In this document: positions 8,576 to 18,453 of the stretch, piece after piece
Layout of the letters: each line of letters begins with the position of its first letter
Position numbering within the stretch: position 1 is the first letter of the stretch
Source: [Borrelia] finlandensis
Lineage (GTDB): Bacteria; Spirochaetota; Spirochaetia; Borreliales; Borreliaceae
Direction: 5' to 3'
Length of the DNA stretch: 64,000 bases
Assembly (NCBI RefSeq): GCF_000181875.2
Contig: NZ_ABJZ02000005.1
Span: 310,001 to 374,000, forward strand
Notes under the pieces: model-generated
What the model was told of the DNA's origin: nothing
Database searches by the model: none
Seen by the model: the letters and a program-made list of their open reading frames with translations, nothing else
Program-made: the position numbers and the translations under genes

Positions 8576-10032
8576 AAAAATAGCAATTCCTTTAATTTTT
8601 CTTTACTAATCTTTTCTCTAGATACGTTTAACAAAACTTCTCCCATTTTCATTGCTAAAATGTTATCAGAGAGCAAAAGCAATTCATCTAAATTGGAAGT
8701 AATCAAAAGAACTGGCTTTTCTTTTGAATAATTACGAATAGCAACAGACATTTCATTATAAGCTTTGTGATCTAAATTGCTCAAAGGAGAAAAACAAATT
8801 AAAAAACTTTTTGCAATATACATCTCTCTGTAAAGAGCAAATTTCTTCAAAGTTCCTCCAGAAAATGCCAAAGATTTTGAATAAAGAATTCTATATATTT
8901 TCTCTTCGCTATAAAATTCCATTTTTTTTTTAAAAAAATCTTTAATTTGATTAATGTAAGATTGCCTAATAAAAATTTTATTTTCAAAATTCATAAATTT
9001 GGCCAAAAAATTATCTAATATGCTGCTATTATCGGGGAATAAATTACCAATACCTAAGGGTAAAAATCCCGCTTTACACTCAAAAATATTTATTCGCTCA
9101 TATCTAATGCCATCAATTTTTATGCACCCAACAAAAAGAAGCTCTCCTAAGAATAATTTTTCCCAAGTTTTAATTACAGCTTCTTCACCAATTATTCCTA
9201 AAACACCCCTTTTATTTAAAGAAAAACTAACATCGTACTTCCAAAAATCTTCAAAAAACAAATTAAATTTAATAGGATCTTTTTCAAATTTGTTGCAATT
9301 AATGTTTGCAACAAATGCTTTGTCACTAGAGGATTCAAGTTTACTCAAAATTGATTCTTTGTTTACTGTTCTAAAACACTTTCCATCTTTTAAAATAATA
9401 AACTCATCGCTAAATTTTACAGCATCTGTAATCTCACTGTGGGTAATAAAAAGAGACGCAACTCCCGATTTCTTAAGCAATATAAGCAATTTTATAAAAG
9501 CTTGCGCTTCTTTTTGAGAAAAATAAGCAGCACTCTCATCAAAAATAATTATTTTTGCATTCTCTTTAAGAGCAGCAATAATAAGTAAAAAATAAATCTC
9601 TTTAATATTTAAATCTTTAATTTTCTTATCTAAATCAAAAGAAATTTTATAAAATTGCATAAGCCATCTATAATATTTGTAGGTCTTAGATTTATTCATC
9701 GGCATGAAAAATTCATAACCAAACCAATAGATACTCAAATATTCCCATACTCTTAAATTCATTTTTAAATTAGGAACTTGAGAAACAAGATAAATACCAT
9801 TATTTTTAGCTTTATCTACATTCCAATTTTTTTGCTTAATACTATTTACTAATATTTCACCCTCATCAAATTCAATAAATCCGGCAATAATCTTGGCTAG
9901 AGTGCTCTTCCCTTCTCCATTTTTACCAACTACTGTAAAAATTTTAACTTCCCCAATTTTTAAATTAATACTGTCCAAAATAGGCTTGTCAATATCTGGA
10001 AAATACTTAACTATGTTTTTAAACTCTACCAT
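8572..10032 (-). CDS. Double-domain ABC ATPase, nucleoside/sugar type (YufO/RbsA-like)
   Basis: A 486-residue fusion of two nucleotide-binding domains. The first has a good Walker A (GKNGEGKST, about residues 36-44) and Walker B (IIIFDES), but in place of an LSGGQ-type signature it has DLNIKEIYFLLII. The second lacks a Walker A lysine loop (GIIGEEAVIKTW) yet keeps SGGTLKKFALYREM as signature. Pairing the first Walker A with the second signature gives one competent ATP site and one degenerate site, an asymmetry that is known for RbsA-type ATPases but more extreme here. The start overlaps the binding-protein stop by 1 bp. B31 annotators called this MglA-like; with a BMP binding protein a nucleoside substrate is more likely. 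Confidence 0.88.
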   Translation of the reverse strand: MVEFKNIVKYFPDIDKPILDSINLKIGEVKIFTVVGKNGEGKSTLAKIIAGFIEFDEGEILVNSIKQKNWNVDKAKNNGIYLVSQVPNLKMNLRVWEYLSIYWFGYEFFMPMNKSKTYKYYRWLMQFYKISFDLDKKIKDLNIKEIYFLLIIAALKENAKIIIFDESAAYFSQKEAQAFIKLLILLKKSGVASLFITHSEITDAVKFSDEFIILKDGKCFRTVNKESILSKLESSSDKAFVANINCNKFEKDPIKFNLFFEDFWKYDVSFSLNKRGVLGIIGEEAVIKTWEKLFLGELLFVGCIKIDGIRYERINIFECKAGFLPLGIGNLFPDNSSILDNFLAKFMNFENKIFIRQSYINQIKDFFKKKMEFYSEEKIYRILYSKSLAFSGGTLKKFALYREMYIAKSFLICFSPLSNLDHKAYNEMSVAIRNYSKEKPVLLITSNLDELLLLSDNILAMKMGEVLLNVSREKISKEKLKELLFL

Positions 10033-11084
10033 TAATTTTGTTCCAAATTAATTTTTATACCATTTGCACTAACCTCTTCTATTTTTTTAAAAAGATCTTC
10101 TTTTAACTTTTGACTGGTTCGCTCTAAATAAAAAACATTCGAAACATTAAACAAAACTCCTCTATGTTTTATGCCAAAAATATCAGAATTTCCATAGTTA
10201 ATCTCTGACTTAAGGGCCTTATCTAAAATATGTGAAACATAATATTTTTGATTTGTAATTCCTGAACCAATAATATTTTCTTTATTATCCAAATAATCTT
10301 CGCTATCAAAAAGAACCGCAGAGATATTATTCTCTCTAACAGAAGAAAGCACTCCTTCAACAGCAGGCCCCACAATAGGAAGTATTACCAAAGCCCCCGA
10401 ATCCTTAATCAAAGAGTCTGATAACAATTTAGCTAAATTGCTATCATGCCAATTGCCCAAAACTCGATAATAAACTTCAGATCTCATACCAGTATCAAGA
10501 ATGCCTTTCTTGAAATAACGATAAATATAATCATTCATAACGGGATAGTTTTGACCTGCAATCAAAGCAGCATTTCCAAAGCCAGATTTAATAAATTCCT
10601 TTAAAAAAAGTCCTACATAATATCCTAAAATATATGCCTCTTCTGCTACATTATAAGAAACTGAATAAACCTGCTTATTGGTATTTTTAACCAAAGAATC
10701 AAAAATGAGAAACTTAGTATTAGGATAATTACTTGAAACACTGTCAACAATGTCTTGCATAGCATTATTTGTAGTTATTAAAAAATCATATTTTTTTGAA
10801 GTTAATAGTTTTTCAAGCATTTCTATCCACTCGCTTTGATTAAATCCAGCTTCTAAAACTTTAATTTCAAGATTTTCGTGATTTTTTTTAAATTCAAACA
10901 AAGAATCATACATTTCTTTATAAGATGGAGATCCTGAAATAACCCCGGGAATAAATAAAGCAATATTAGTTTTGTTAGAAATATCAACCTTTCGCTTCTT
11001 GAAAAAAATTAAACAAACAAATAAATATAAATGAAATATCGTAAATAAAATCCAAAACCCTTTAAAAAACGCCTTTTTACTCAT
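10032..11084 (-). CDS. BMP/PnrA-family substrate-binding protein, membrane-anchored
   Basis: A 350-residue protein of the basic membrane protein/PnrA (Med) family that captures purine nucleosides for ABC import. After an N-terminal helix (about residues 8-28, KGFWILFTIFHLYLFVCLIFF) the chain reads IALFIPGVISGSPSYKEMYDSL, the usual first strand and loop of the family, later ITTNNAMQDIVDSV and EEAYILGYYVGLFL. The helix contains a cysteine but it is followed by more hydrophobic residues, so I read it as an uncleaved anchor and not a lipobox, unlike BmpA-D. It heads the ABC set; a 35-codon membrane peptide gene lies 36 bp upstream on the same strand. Confidence 0.85.
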   Translation of the reverse strand: MSKKAFFKGFWILFTIFHLYLFVCLIFFKKRKVDISNKTNIALFIPGVISGSPSYKEMYDSLFEFKKNHENLEIKVLEAGFNQSEWIEMLEKLLTSKKYDFLITTNNAMQDIVDSVSSNYPNTKFLIFDSLVKNTNKQVYSVSYNVAEEAYILGYYVGLFLKEFIKSGFGNAALIAGQNYPVMNDYIYRYFKKGILDTGMRSEVYYRVLGNWHDSNLAKLLSDSLIKDSGALVILPIVGPAVEGVLSSVRENNISAVLFDSEDYLDNKENIIGSGITNQKYYVSHILDKALKSEINYGNSDIFGIKHRGVLFNVSNVFYLERTSQKLKEDLFKKIEEVSANGIKINLEQN

Positions 11085-11120
11085 AAAAATAAAACATCCT
11101 TTTATTAATTATTATTAAAT

Positions 11121-11228
11121 TCACTTTAATGCCATAAAAGTCAAATAAAAAATCAATAACAAGCTATAAAAAATAAAACCGCCAAAACTAATTAAAAAAT
11201 TAATTGTCCGAACAACTGAAGAAAGCAT
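11121..11228 (-). CDS. 35-residue single-helix membrane peptide
   Basis: A short ORF, MLSSVVRTINFLISFGG followed by FIFYSLLLIFYLTFMALK. The ATG at 11228 is preceded by AAGGGGGAAAA, one of the strongest ribosome-binding sites in the window. The product is almost wholly hydrophobic with one Arg near the N-terminus and a Lys at the end, a typical small transmembrane peptide. It ends 36 bp before the binding-protein gene of the nucleoside-type ABC transporter, on the same strand, so it may be a small accessory subunit or a leader. The 268 bp upstream (11229-11496) hold no other gene I can see; a weak TTGAGA/TTATCG promoter may lie just before it. Family unknown. Confidence 0.55.
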   Translation of the reverse strand: MLSSVVRTINFLISFGGFIFYSLLLIFYLTFMALK

Positions 11229-11496
11229 TTTTCCCCCTTACGATAAAATTTTGGCAAAAAAATTCTCAACCCAAATTTAATAAAATATTAAGCAAATTAT
11301 GAATGTGAATTTTAAATTCCGCTGAATAATATAATAAAACTTGAAAATTTTTCATTTTTTTTAAAAATGGCTGATATTAATAGTTTTAAACAGCTAATAA
11401 AAACAAATATGTTAATTTCTTCTTCAATTTGAATTTTCAAAGAATATATCATGTCATCTAACAAATAACTTTAACATAAAGCTAAATATATAAAAA

Positions 11497-12588
11497 TCAA
11501 AACTCTCTAGGGCGCAATAAATACAATTCATCAACATTTAAATTACTAGTAATATCATCATTTGAGCGTCTTAAATACATCTTTAGAGAATGGATTGTTT
11601 TAAAAAACTTATTTTTTAAAAGATTTTTATTAGCTTTGTAATCTTTTAAAAATTTTGAAATGGGCCCGTTAACAGTTATTGAATTGTCGAAAAAAGCGGG
11701 AAAATATTTCAAAACATCATCTACAAAATAAAACCTATTAGCCAAATCAACAAAATTATTAAAAAGCACTCCGATTCTACCCTTTAAATAATTAACATTT
11801 TTAATCATATCAACCCTGTTACCAAATTTATAATTTTTATCTTCCAGGCTCCATTTTGAATATATAGAATTAAATTTAAAATCTTTCATTAAATAATTAT
11901 ACATAAAGTTGAATCTAAAACTATCCTCAATATATTTTAAAATAAAAAAATATAAAAACCCCTTATTTAAAGACATAAAATTATCTTTAGCCATCCTTAT
12001 AAAATTTTGATTAACACCCTTTAAAGTGCCTTCATTAACTTTGTGTAAAAAAGAATTTCCATTAAAAAGCAAAAGACTGGTATTGGGAAAAATTAAATAT
12101 TCAGTTTTATTAATATGCCTGATGCTACCCTTGTAAACATTAATAAAACAATTATTAAAATAATCGCTATTGACATAAAATTTTGAAGTATTTTCGGCTT
12201 TAAACAGGTTATTATCTATTATAACAGAAAATGAAGATCCTTTAACAATGTTATGAACTATAGCATCAACACTTCCTCTAAATAAATATATTTTTGCGTC
12301 TTGCAAATCTTTAAGAGAAGAATAAAACACAAAACTATTTGTATTGGAATAAAAAATTAAATCTGCAGAAATACCATTTATTTCATATAAATTTATTTTA
12401 AGCTTTGAATTTTCTCCAACCTCAATAAAATCATATTCAAAAATTTCGTCATCTAAATCTAACTTAACAAGAAATGTATTTCTAACAACACTAACTCTAC
12501 CTTCTATTTCTTTTACAACTGCCACTTGAGAAAATAAAGCTCTACTTGAAAGCAATATTAAAAGTATAAAATGATATATTCTAAAAAT
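11497..12588 (-). CDS. FecR-domain exported protein
   Basis: After a signal peptide the chain begins QVAVVKEIEGRVSVVRN, then VGENSKLKI and YLFRGSVDAIVHNI, the pattern of a FecR-like domain that often occurs in spirochaetal periplasmic proteins. The remaining 180 residues are Phe/Asn/Lys-rich and unrecognised. The first usual start is TTG at 12555, but this leaves only half a signal peptide. An AGGAGA at 12599-12594 sits 5 bases before an in-frame ATT at 12588, which yields a complete signal (Arg at 3, then hydrophobic FILLILLSSRALFSQ). I therefore place the start at the ATT, giving 363 residues. Divergent from the LysM lipoprotein gene; no terminator seen downstream. Confidence 0.65.
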   Translation of the reverse strand: MFRIYHFILLILLSSRALFSQVAVVKEIEGRVSVVRNTFLVKLDLDDEIFEYDFIEVGENSKLKINLYEINGISADLIFYSNTNSFVFYSSLKDLQDAKIYLFRGSVDAIVHNIVKGSSFSVIIDNNLFKAENTSKFYVNSDYFNNCFINVYKGSIRHINKTEYLIFPNTSLLLFNGNSFLHKVNEGTLKGVNQNFIRMAKDNFMSLNKGFLYFFILKYIEDSFRFNFMYNYLMKDFKFNSIYSKWSLEDKNYKFGNRVDMIKNVNYLKGRIGVLFNNFVDLANRFYFVDDVLKYFPAFFDNSITVNGPISKFLKDYKANKNLLKNKFFKTIHSLKMYLRRSNDDITSNLNVDELYLLRPREF

Positions 12589-12717
12589 ATAGTTCTCCTG
12601 ATCTTTTAAAAACTCATAAATTTAATTATACCTTGTTTTACATAAATTTATTACACTTTGAACAATGATAAAAAAGAAGTATAATTTAATTTAAGAATTA
12701 AAAATATTAAGTTTTTA

Positions 12718-12746
12718 TTGACATACTATAATTGCTATACTAATAA
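12718..12746 (+). promoter_or_regulatory. Promoter region of the LysM lipoprotein gene
   Basis: TTGACA, a perfect -35, occurs at 12718-12723, but at 17 bp it faces only TAATAA. An extended -10, TG-C-TATACT, occurs at 12733-12741 and could act on its own with the TTTATT further upstream. Both place the transcript start near 12748, about 80 bases before the ATG and just ahead of a long hairpin. Confidence 0.45.
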
Positions 12747-12754
12747 AAATAGTA

Positions 12755-12790
12755 AAAGTAAGAACTTCAATATTTATAGGTTCTTACTTT
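12755..12790 (+). promoter_or_regulatory. Perfect 11-bp inverted repeat in the leader of the LysM lipoprotein gene
   Basis: AAAGTAAGAAC at 12755-12765 is exactly complementary to GTTCTTACTTT at 12780-12790, with a 14-base loop. It is not followed by a T-run on the plus strand, so it is not a normal terminator. In RNA it would form a stem almost at the 5' end, which could protect the message; as DNA it could be an operator. Confidence 0.55.
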
Positions 12791-12817
12791 AAAGATTAAT
12801 AGAAGCCAAGTTATTAG

Positions 12818-13966
<1,149 letters not shown>

Positions 13967-13980
13967 GCAAAAACAATCAT

Positions 13981-14016
13981 AAAGCAAGGCTTAAAAGCCT
14001 TGCTTTCTTATTTTAT
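13981..14016 (+). terminator. Rho-independent terminator after the LysM lipoprotein gene
   Basis: AAAGCAAGGC (13981-13990) and GCCTTGCTTT (13997-14006) form a perfect 10-bp stem with the 6-base loop TTAAAA, followed by CTTATTTTA. It separates the LysM lipoprotein from the BamD-like gene, which must use its own promoter or readthrough. Confidence 0.85.
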
Positions 14017-14060
14017 ATCTAATAAAATTAAATAATAAAAACATTCTAAAAGAGACAGAA

Positions 14061-14420
14061 ATGAAAAAGCTAATATTACTAAACTTAATATTTATTTCCT
14101 GCTATACGATCAACTTAGAAAAATTAACAAAAGAAACTCCTTATGGAGTTTATCTCAGAGAAGCTCAAAAAGCTGTCAATGTTAATGATTATAACTCTGC
14201 TTTAAAAGCATACGAAAAAATGATTCAAAATTTCGCTCACAATTCAAATATAGTTGCTACTGGCAAATATGAAATTGCATTCATATACTATACAACAAAC
14301 AAAACAGAAAAAGCAAAAAAAATCTTTGAAGGGTTAATAGGAAATAATATGGAAATGCCTAAATGGATTAAGCCTTTAGCTAAAAAAATATTAAATAAAA
14401 TAGAAAATAATAAAAAATAA
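14061..14420 (+). CDS. BamD-like lipoprotein (BB0324 counterpart)
   Basis: A 119-residue lipoprotein; signal MKKLILLNLIFISC with lipobox IFISC. The mature part is two TPR-like helical hairpins, YLREAQKAVNVNDYNSALKAYEKM and KYEIAFIYYTTNKTEKAKKIFEGL (about residues 30-60 and 75-100). In B. burgdorferi the gene at this position is reported to be a subunit of the BAM complex with BamA (BB0795) and BamB (BB0028). It is far shorter than the five-TPR BamD of proteobacteria (about 245 residues), keeping only part of the fold. Convergent with the VWA gene, 21 bp apart. Confidence 0.88.
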   Translation: MKKLILLNLIFISCYTINLEKLTKETPYGVYLREAQKAVNVNDYNSALKAYEKMIQNFAHNSNIVATGKYEIAFIYYTTNKTEKAKKIFEGLIGNNMEMPKWIKPLAKKILNKIENNKK

Positions 14421-14441
14421 TAATTTAAGAAATAAAAATTT

Positions 14442-15551
14442 TTACTGGAATATTATTCCATAAATTGTAATATCTTTTTCCTTTGCAGAATTGATAACAT
14501 CTTTATAAACAACAGACCCTCTTGGATACTCATGAGGAGGTGCATCTCCTATAACAATAATAAATCTTCTTTCTGCCCGCCAATCAAACTGAGTCACAGC
14601 AGCATCAATCCCCTCAAAGACAGCTTCTGGATAATCCCCACCGCCACCAACATTAACATACTTAAGAATATTATTTAAATAAGGAATAGTATTAAAATCA
14701 AAAGCTTTGGTTAAAAAATCTTCAAGATAGTCTTTATAAAAAACAAGGCCTATTCTGTAGGATTTGAACTTTTGAAGTTGAGGTTCTATTATTGAAAACA
14801 AATGCTCTTTTAGAATTTCAATATTACTTTTCATACTATCAGTAACGTCAACAACAAGAACTAAATCTAAATCATAAACTGAATCTTCTGGGTTTTTTAA
14901 AATTTTGTTTATTTTATCAACAATATCAATGCCATTATTAGCAATAACAACCTCATCTGAAAATTTTGTAAAAGTATCTTTTAATTCATTAAATTCAATT
15001 TTTCCCTGATTTTGATCATCCTTGAAAAGCAATTCATAAGCATTGTCTTGATATCTGCCCAAATAATCATTATATTTTTTCTCAAAAGATCTTATAGAAA
15101 ACCAAAAGGGTTCTTTTTTGTTTTTTAATACTTCTAAGTCAATATCACCACTTCTTGTTGAAAAATTTGGAAATCCATATTTTAATTTTTTTGGAATCAA
15201 TATATGAAAAGCTTCTCCAAACTTTTTATTAGGAACAGGGGTGGAAGATGTCAATGATAAAAGTTCTTTATTCTTAATAACTCTTCCATTTAAAATACGA
15301 ATTTCATCTCCATTAACCTTATTATAACTTAATGTACGAAATGAATAAGTGGCCACATCTTTTTTCTTATCAGGAATTTCAAAAGACTCTGTCAATATTA
15401 CTGATTTGATTGCAGGTTTTTTTCTAATAAAAAGATGAAATCCCTCTTCATGAGCCTCAACATAAACATCATCAATACCTATTTTCAAAGAACTATCTTC
15501 AAATCCAAACAAATAAAAGCTAATAAAAAGAAATAAAAAAATTTTCTTCAT
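14442..15551 (-). CDS. Exported von Willebrand factor A domain protein
   Basis: A 369-residue protein with signal peptide (MKKIFLFLFISFYLFGFED) and a C-terminal VWA domain. The metal-ion-dependent adhesion site is present as DVTDS near residue 238 (DxTxS variant of DxSxS), with further VWA markers YRIGLVFYKDY, GGGGDYPEAVFEGI and FIIVIGDAPPH. The N-terminal 200 residues are strand-rich and unrecognised. No lipobox, so it is likely periplasmic. It is the last gene after the acyltransferase and FlcA on the same strand (50-bp gap), so a role with the flagellar collar or envelope is possible but unproven. Confidence 0.85.
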   Translation of the reverse strand: MKKIFLFLFISFYLFGFEDSSLKIGIDDVYVEAHEEGFHLFIRKKPAIKSVILTESFEIPDKKKDVATYSFRTLSYNKVNGDEIRILNGRVIKNKELLSLTSSTPVPNKKFGEAFHILIPKKLKYGFPNFSTRSGDIDLEVLKNKKEPFWFSIRSFEKKYNDYLGRYQDNAYELLFKDDQNQGKIEFNELKDTFTKFSDEVVIANNGIDIVDKINKILKNPEDSVYDLDLVLVVDVTDSMKSNIEILKEHLFSIIEPQLQKFKSYRIGLVFYKDYLEDFLTKAFDFNTIPYLNNILKYVNVGGGGDYPEAVFEGIDAAVTQFDWRAERRFIIVIGDAPPHEYPRGSVVYKDVINSAKEKDITIYGIIFQ

Positions 15552-15601
15552 AAGGAAACCACCCTCATAAATAACTCAAAAACAATGAATAAGATCTATA
15601 A

Positions 15602-18433
15602 TTAAAGTTTTTCGGATAAATTTTCATAAAATAAAACATTAGACTTAGAAAAACTATTCTTAAAAATATTCCTGAGATTTAAACTAGCAAGATCTTTTTT
15701 AACACTCTTTACCATATCTTCATCCCTATTTAATATATCAAAAATCTTGGCTGACTCGCTTAAATTGCTAACTCCAGAATTAAAAAGTTTAGTATCTCTT
15801 ATAGATGAAAAAGAAGCCATTACTTCTACAACCCCAAGATTATTATAAGTCTCAATTTCTTTTAATAAAAGAGTTTTATGATAATCATTTTCTTTGGGAT
15901 TAAAATTCAAAACATTAGCCTTCTCTAGTTCTAAATTTTGCATAACCCTTAAATAATAGCTTCTAGAAGCTAAAAAATCACCTATTTTATAAAGAGTTAG
16001 GGCAATAGTATTTAAAACTTCGTTACTACTTGAAAACCCCGCCATGCTCCCTACTTTAAATAAATATTTCAATGCATCATCATAATTATTTTCTCTGTAA
16101 CTAAGTAGCCCAACTTTATAGTAAACATCTGGATAATCAACGCCCTCATTTATTGCCAATTTGTAAGAAGATATCGCAGACTTAAAGTCATTTAAAGATC
16201 TAAGAATATCTCCTTGCTTTTCATAAATTGAAGAAATCTCCTTAGATCCTTTTATAAGATTATGTTTTTTATAAAAAGAATAATCACTCAAGGCTAAACC
16301 AATAATATTACTAGCCCTAAGAGAATCTCGAGATTTTTCATAAATGTCCGCTAAAATTTTATAAGCCAATATCTTGTCCCCAGCATCTTCAATTGAATTT
16401 TTATGCCTAAAACTATTTAACGCTTTAAGCAAATAAACTTCGGCCTTCTTAAAATCTCCTATGTAATACGAATATCTTCCACTTTCAAAAAGTGCCTTGT
16501 CGTAATTAGGATTTTTACTTAATATTTTTCTGAGAATGTATTCAATCTCTGAATTCATATTAACATTATTGTCAAGCTTAAAAATAGTTCTGCCATCATT
16601 TCTTTTAAAATCAGAAAATTCCTTATTCAATAAATTTGTTTGCCCATTAAGATAATTTAAATTTATAGCAAGATTATTTGCTCTTTGATTATAAGTCACA
16701 AAAGAGACATACTTATCTACAAGCTTTTTAGCATATTTTGTGTAAACAACTTCATCAATATCTAGAATTTCATTTGACTTAATAAAATTATTAACATTGT
16801 CGGACTCGGTATCTAAATTAGCTTCAATATAAGCATTGAAAAGTTTAAATAAAATTTCCTTCTTTTGTCCATATTTAGAAAGCACAACCGTATAGCTATT
16901 AATACTATCTTTATAGTAGTTAGAATTTGTTTTAGCCCATTTAAAATAATTATCTCCCTTTAATACTAAAGCATCATAATCGTAAAGATCATAAGATATA
17001 ACCTCATCAAGTATTGAATTAGCCTCAGAGTGCTCTCCAAGACCAATTTTCATGGCAGCATATGAAATATATCCTTCCTTATTAAACTTTTTTCGTCTTC
17101 TGTTTGTAGAATTTTTAGAAAAAGGCTCAATAGTAAACAATTCCTCATACTTCTCTTCAGCACTATCAAAATCTCTAACGTCTTCAAACGCCTTAGCATA
17201 ATTAATAAACCATTTATCATCAGGCCTAATATAATAAGCATCTCTAAAGATGGATTTGGCAAGATCTCTTTTATTCGCATATATAGATTCTATGCCCTCT
17301 TTATACTTGCTCTCAGAGGCAACATAAAAAAATATTACATCTACTATAAGGTACAAAGAAACTAAAACTAAAACAACAAAAATAGAGGCTATTTTTATCA
17401 AAGGTAGCAAAGCCCTTGAAACTCTGTAGCTCAACTTTTGCTGAAGCTTGCTAAATTCTTCCGCCTTGAAATAAATTACAGGCAATTTAATAGATCGCCC
17501 AACAATATCTCCTACAAATTTAGCAATAAATTTCAACCTTTTTTTATTTTTTTCAACAAGATCAATTAGCGCTTCAAGCTTAAACCTTGAAACATTTTCC
17601 TTAGTTAAAGCTTCAGCAATTGCAATTCTTAAATTTCTAGGATAGGAATTTAAATGCTTTAAAAATAATGGGTAATTAACCTTAAATTCAAAACGTTTAA
17701 AATTTGCATTTTGCTCATACTCTAAAAATTTAAAATCATCTACAACGTTTTCAAAATCATCCTCATCAGCACTTAAATTTAAACTGTCTCCAACAAACAT
17801 CTCTGATTGTTCATCTGTTTGGTTTTTGCCATTTACCGCATCAGCAATATTAAATTCATTAGATTCATTAAATTCATTAGATTCATTAAATTCATTAGAC
17901 TGTAAAAAATTACTATCCCCTGAAACAGAAGAATCATTATTGGCTTCAAAAAAATTATTATTGCCTTGATTGTTAATCAATTCCTCAGAACTTAATTCTG
18001 GGGAATTGATTAAATTATCAAAATCAAGCTTAGAAGCAATTTCTAAATCAATAGAATTATCATCAAGAACTTTGTCAATATTATTCTCAAAAGAATCGCT
18101 AGAAGAAACGTCAAAATCATTATTTAAAGTTGAAAGCTCTGAATCCACATCAACCCTCAAGTCAGAACCACTTAAAGGCAAATTGTCATTAAAAATGTCA
18201 GAATAGGACAATTTATCCTCATTCTCAAGAGCATCAAGCATAAAATTTAAATCAAGTTCATCATCGGTTTCACCTAAGGCAAGATCTTCGCCTATCCAAG
18301 GAACAATACTCTCTCCAGGCTCAGGGAGCTTAACATCCATGCTTACGCCAAAAGATTCTTTAGATAATCTTTCATTAGAAAGATTATCTAATATTTCTCT
18401 TTTAAATTGTATTATCTTATCTACATCAGGCAT
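15602..18433 (-). CDS. flcA: FlcA, periplasmic flagellar collar protein with TPRs
   Basis: A 943-residue protein. Residues 1-340 are acidic, Asp/Ser/Asn-rich and low-complexity, then a cytoplasmic helical segment; one membrane helix spans about 345-370 (IKIASIFVVLVLVSLYLIVD); the remaining 570 residues are a TPR array (for example FRDAYYIRPDDKWFINYAKAF, YRENNYDDALKYLFKVGSM). The B. burgdorferi protein at this position, BB0326, was reported to be needed to assemble the spirochaete-specific collar of the periplasmic flagellar motor and its stator, and named FlcA. A 6-residue tandem repeat lies near residue 185. It follows the acyltransferase by 20 bp and precedes the VWA gene. Confidence 0.9.
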   Translation of the reverse strand: MPDVDKIIQFKREILDNLSNERLSKESFGVSMDVKLPEPGESIVPWIGEDLALGETDDELDLNFMLDALENEDKLSYSDIFNDNLPLSGSDLRVDVDSELSTLNNDFDVSSSDSFENNIDKVLDDNSIDLEIASKLDFDNLINSPELSSEELINNQGNNNFFEANNDSSVSGDSNFLQSNEFNESNEFNESNEFNIADAVNGKNQTDEQSEMFVGDSLNLSADEDDFENVVDDFKFLEYEQNANFKRFEFKVNYPLFLKHLNSYPRNLRIAIAEALTKENVSRFKLEALIDLVEKNKKRLKFIAKFVGDIVGRSIKLPVIYFKAEEFSKLQQKLSYRVSRALLPLIKIASIFVVLVLVSLYLIVDVIFFYVASESKYKEGIESIYANKRDLAKSIFRDAYYIRPDDKWFINYAKAFEDVRDFDSAEEKYEELFTIEPFSKNSTNRRRKKFNKEGYISYAAMKIGLGEHSEANSILDEVISYDLYDYDALVLKGDNYFKWAKTNSNYYKDSINSYTVVLSKYGQKKEILFKLFNAYIEANLDTESDNVNNFIKSNEILDIDEVVYTKYAKKLVDKYVSFVTYNQRANNLAINLNYLNGQTNLLNKEFSDFKRNDGRTIFKLDNNVNMNSEIEYILRKILSKNPNYDKALFESGRYSYYIGDFKKAEVYLLKALNSFRHKNSIEDAGDKILAYKILADIYEKSRDSLRASNIIGLALSDYSFYKKHNLIKGSKEISSIYEKQGDILRSLNDFKSAISSYKLAINEGVDYPDVYYKVGLLSYRENNYDDALKYLFKVGSMAGFSSSNEVLNTIALTLYKIGDFLASRSYYLRVMQNLELEKANVLNFNPKENDYHKTLLLKEIETYNNLGVVEVMASFSSIRDTKLFNSGVSNLSESAKIFDILNRDEDMVKSVKKDLASLNLRNIFKNSFSKSNVLFYENLSEKL
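17851..17899. repeat. 18-bp tandem repeat inside flcA
   Basis: The unit TAAATTCATTAGATTCAT is present 2.7 times without mismatch (17851-17868, 17869-17886, 17887-17899). It encodes the hexapeptide ESNEFN in the acidic cytoplasmic part of FlcA and keeps the frame whatever the copy number. Confidence 0.85.
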
Positions 18434-18453
18434 ATTGTAATCAAGTTCCTAGC

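Noticed and set aside
8999-9517. 172-codon open frame on the plus strand opposite the ABC ATPase gene
   Set aside because: It lies wholly antisense to a gene with clear ABC motifs, has no ribosome-binding site and no recognisable composition; open antisense frames are common in such AT-rich DNA.
11041-11084. Lipoprotein call for the BMP-type binding protein from LFVC
   Set aside because: The cysteine is followed by further hydrophobic residues within one continuous helix, so it does not look like a lipobox.
17050-17280. Same-strand alternative frame inside flcA
   Set aside because: FlcA is continuous through here with TPR pattern; no sign of a frameshift.
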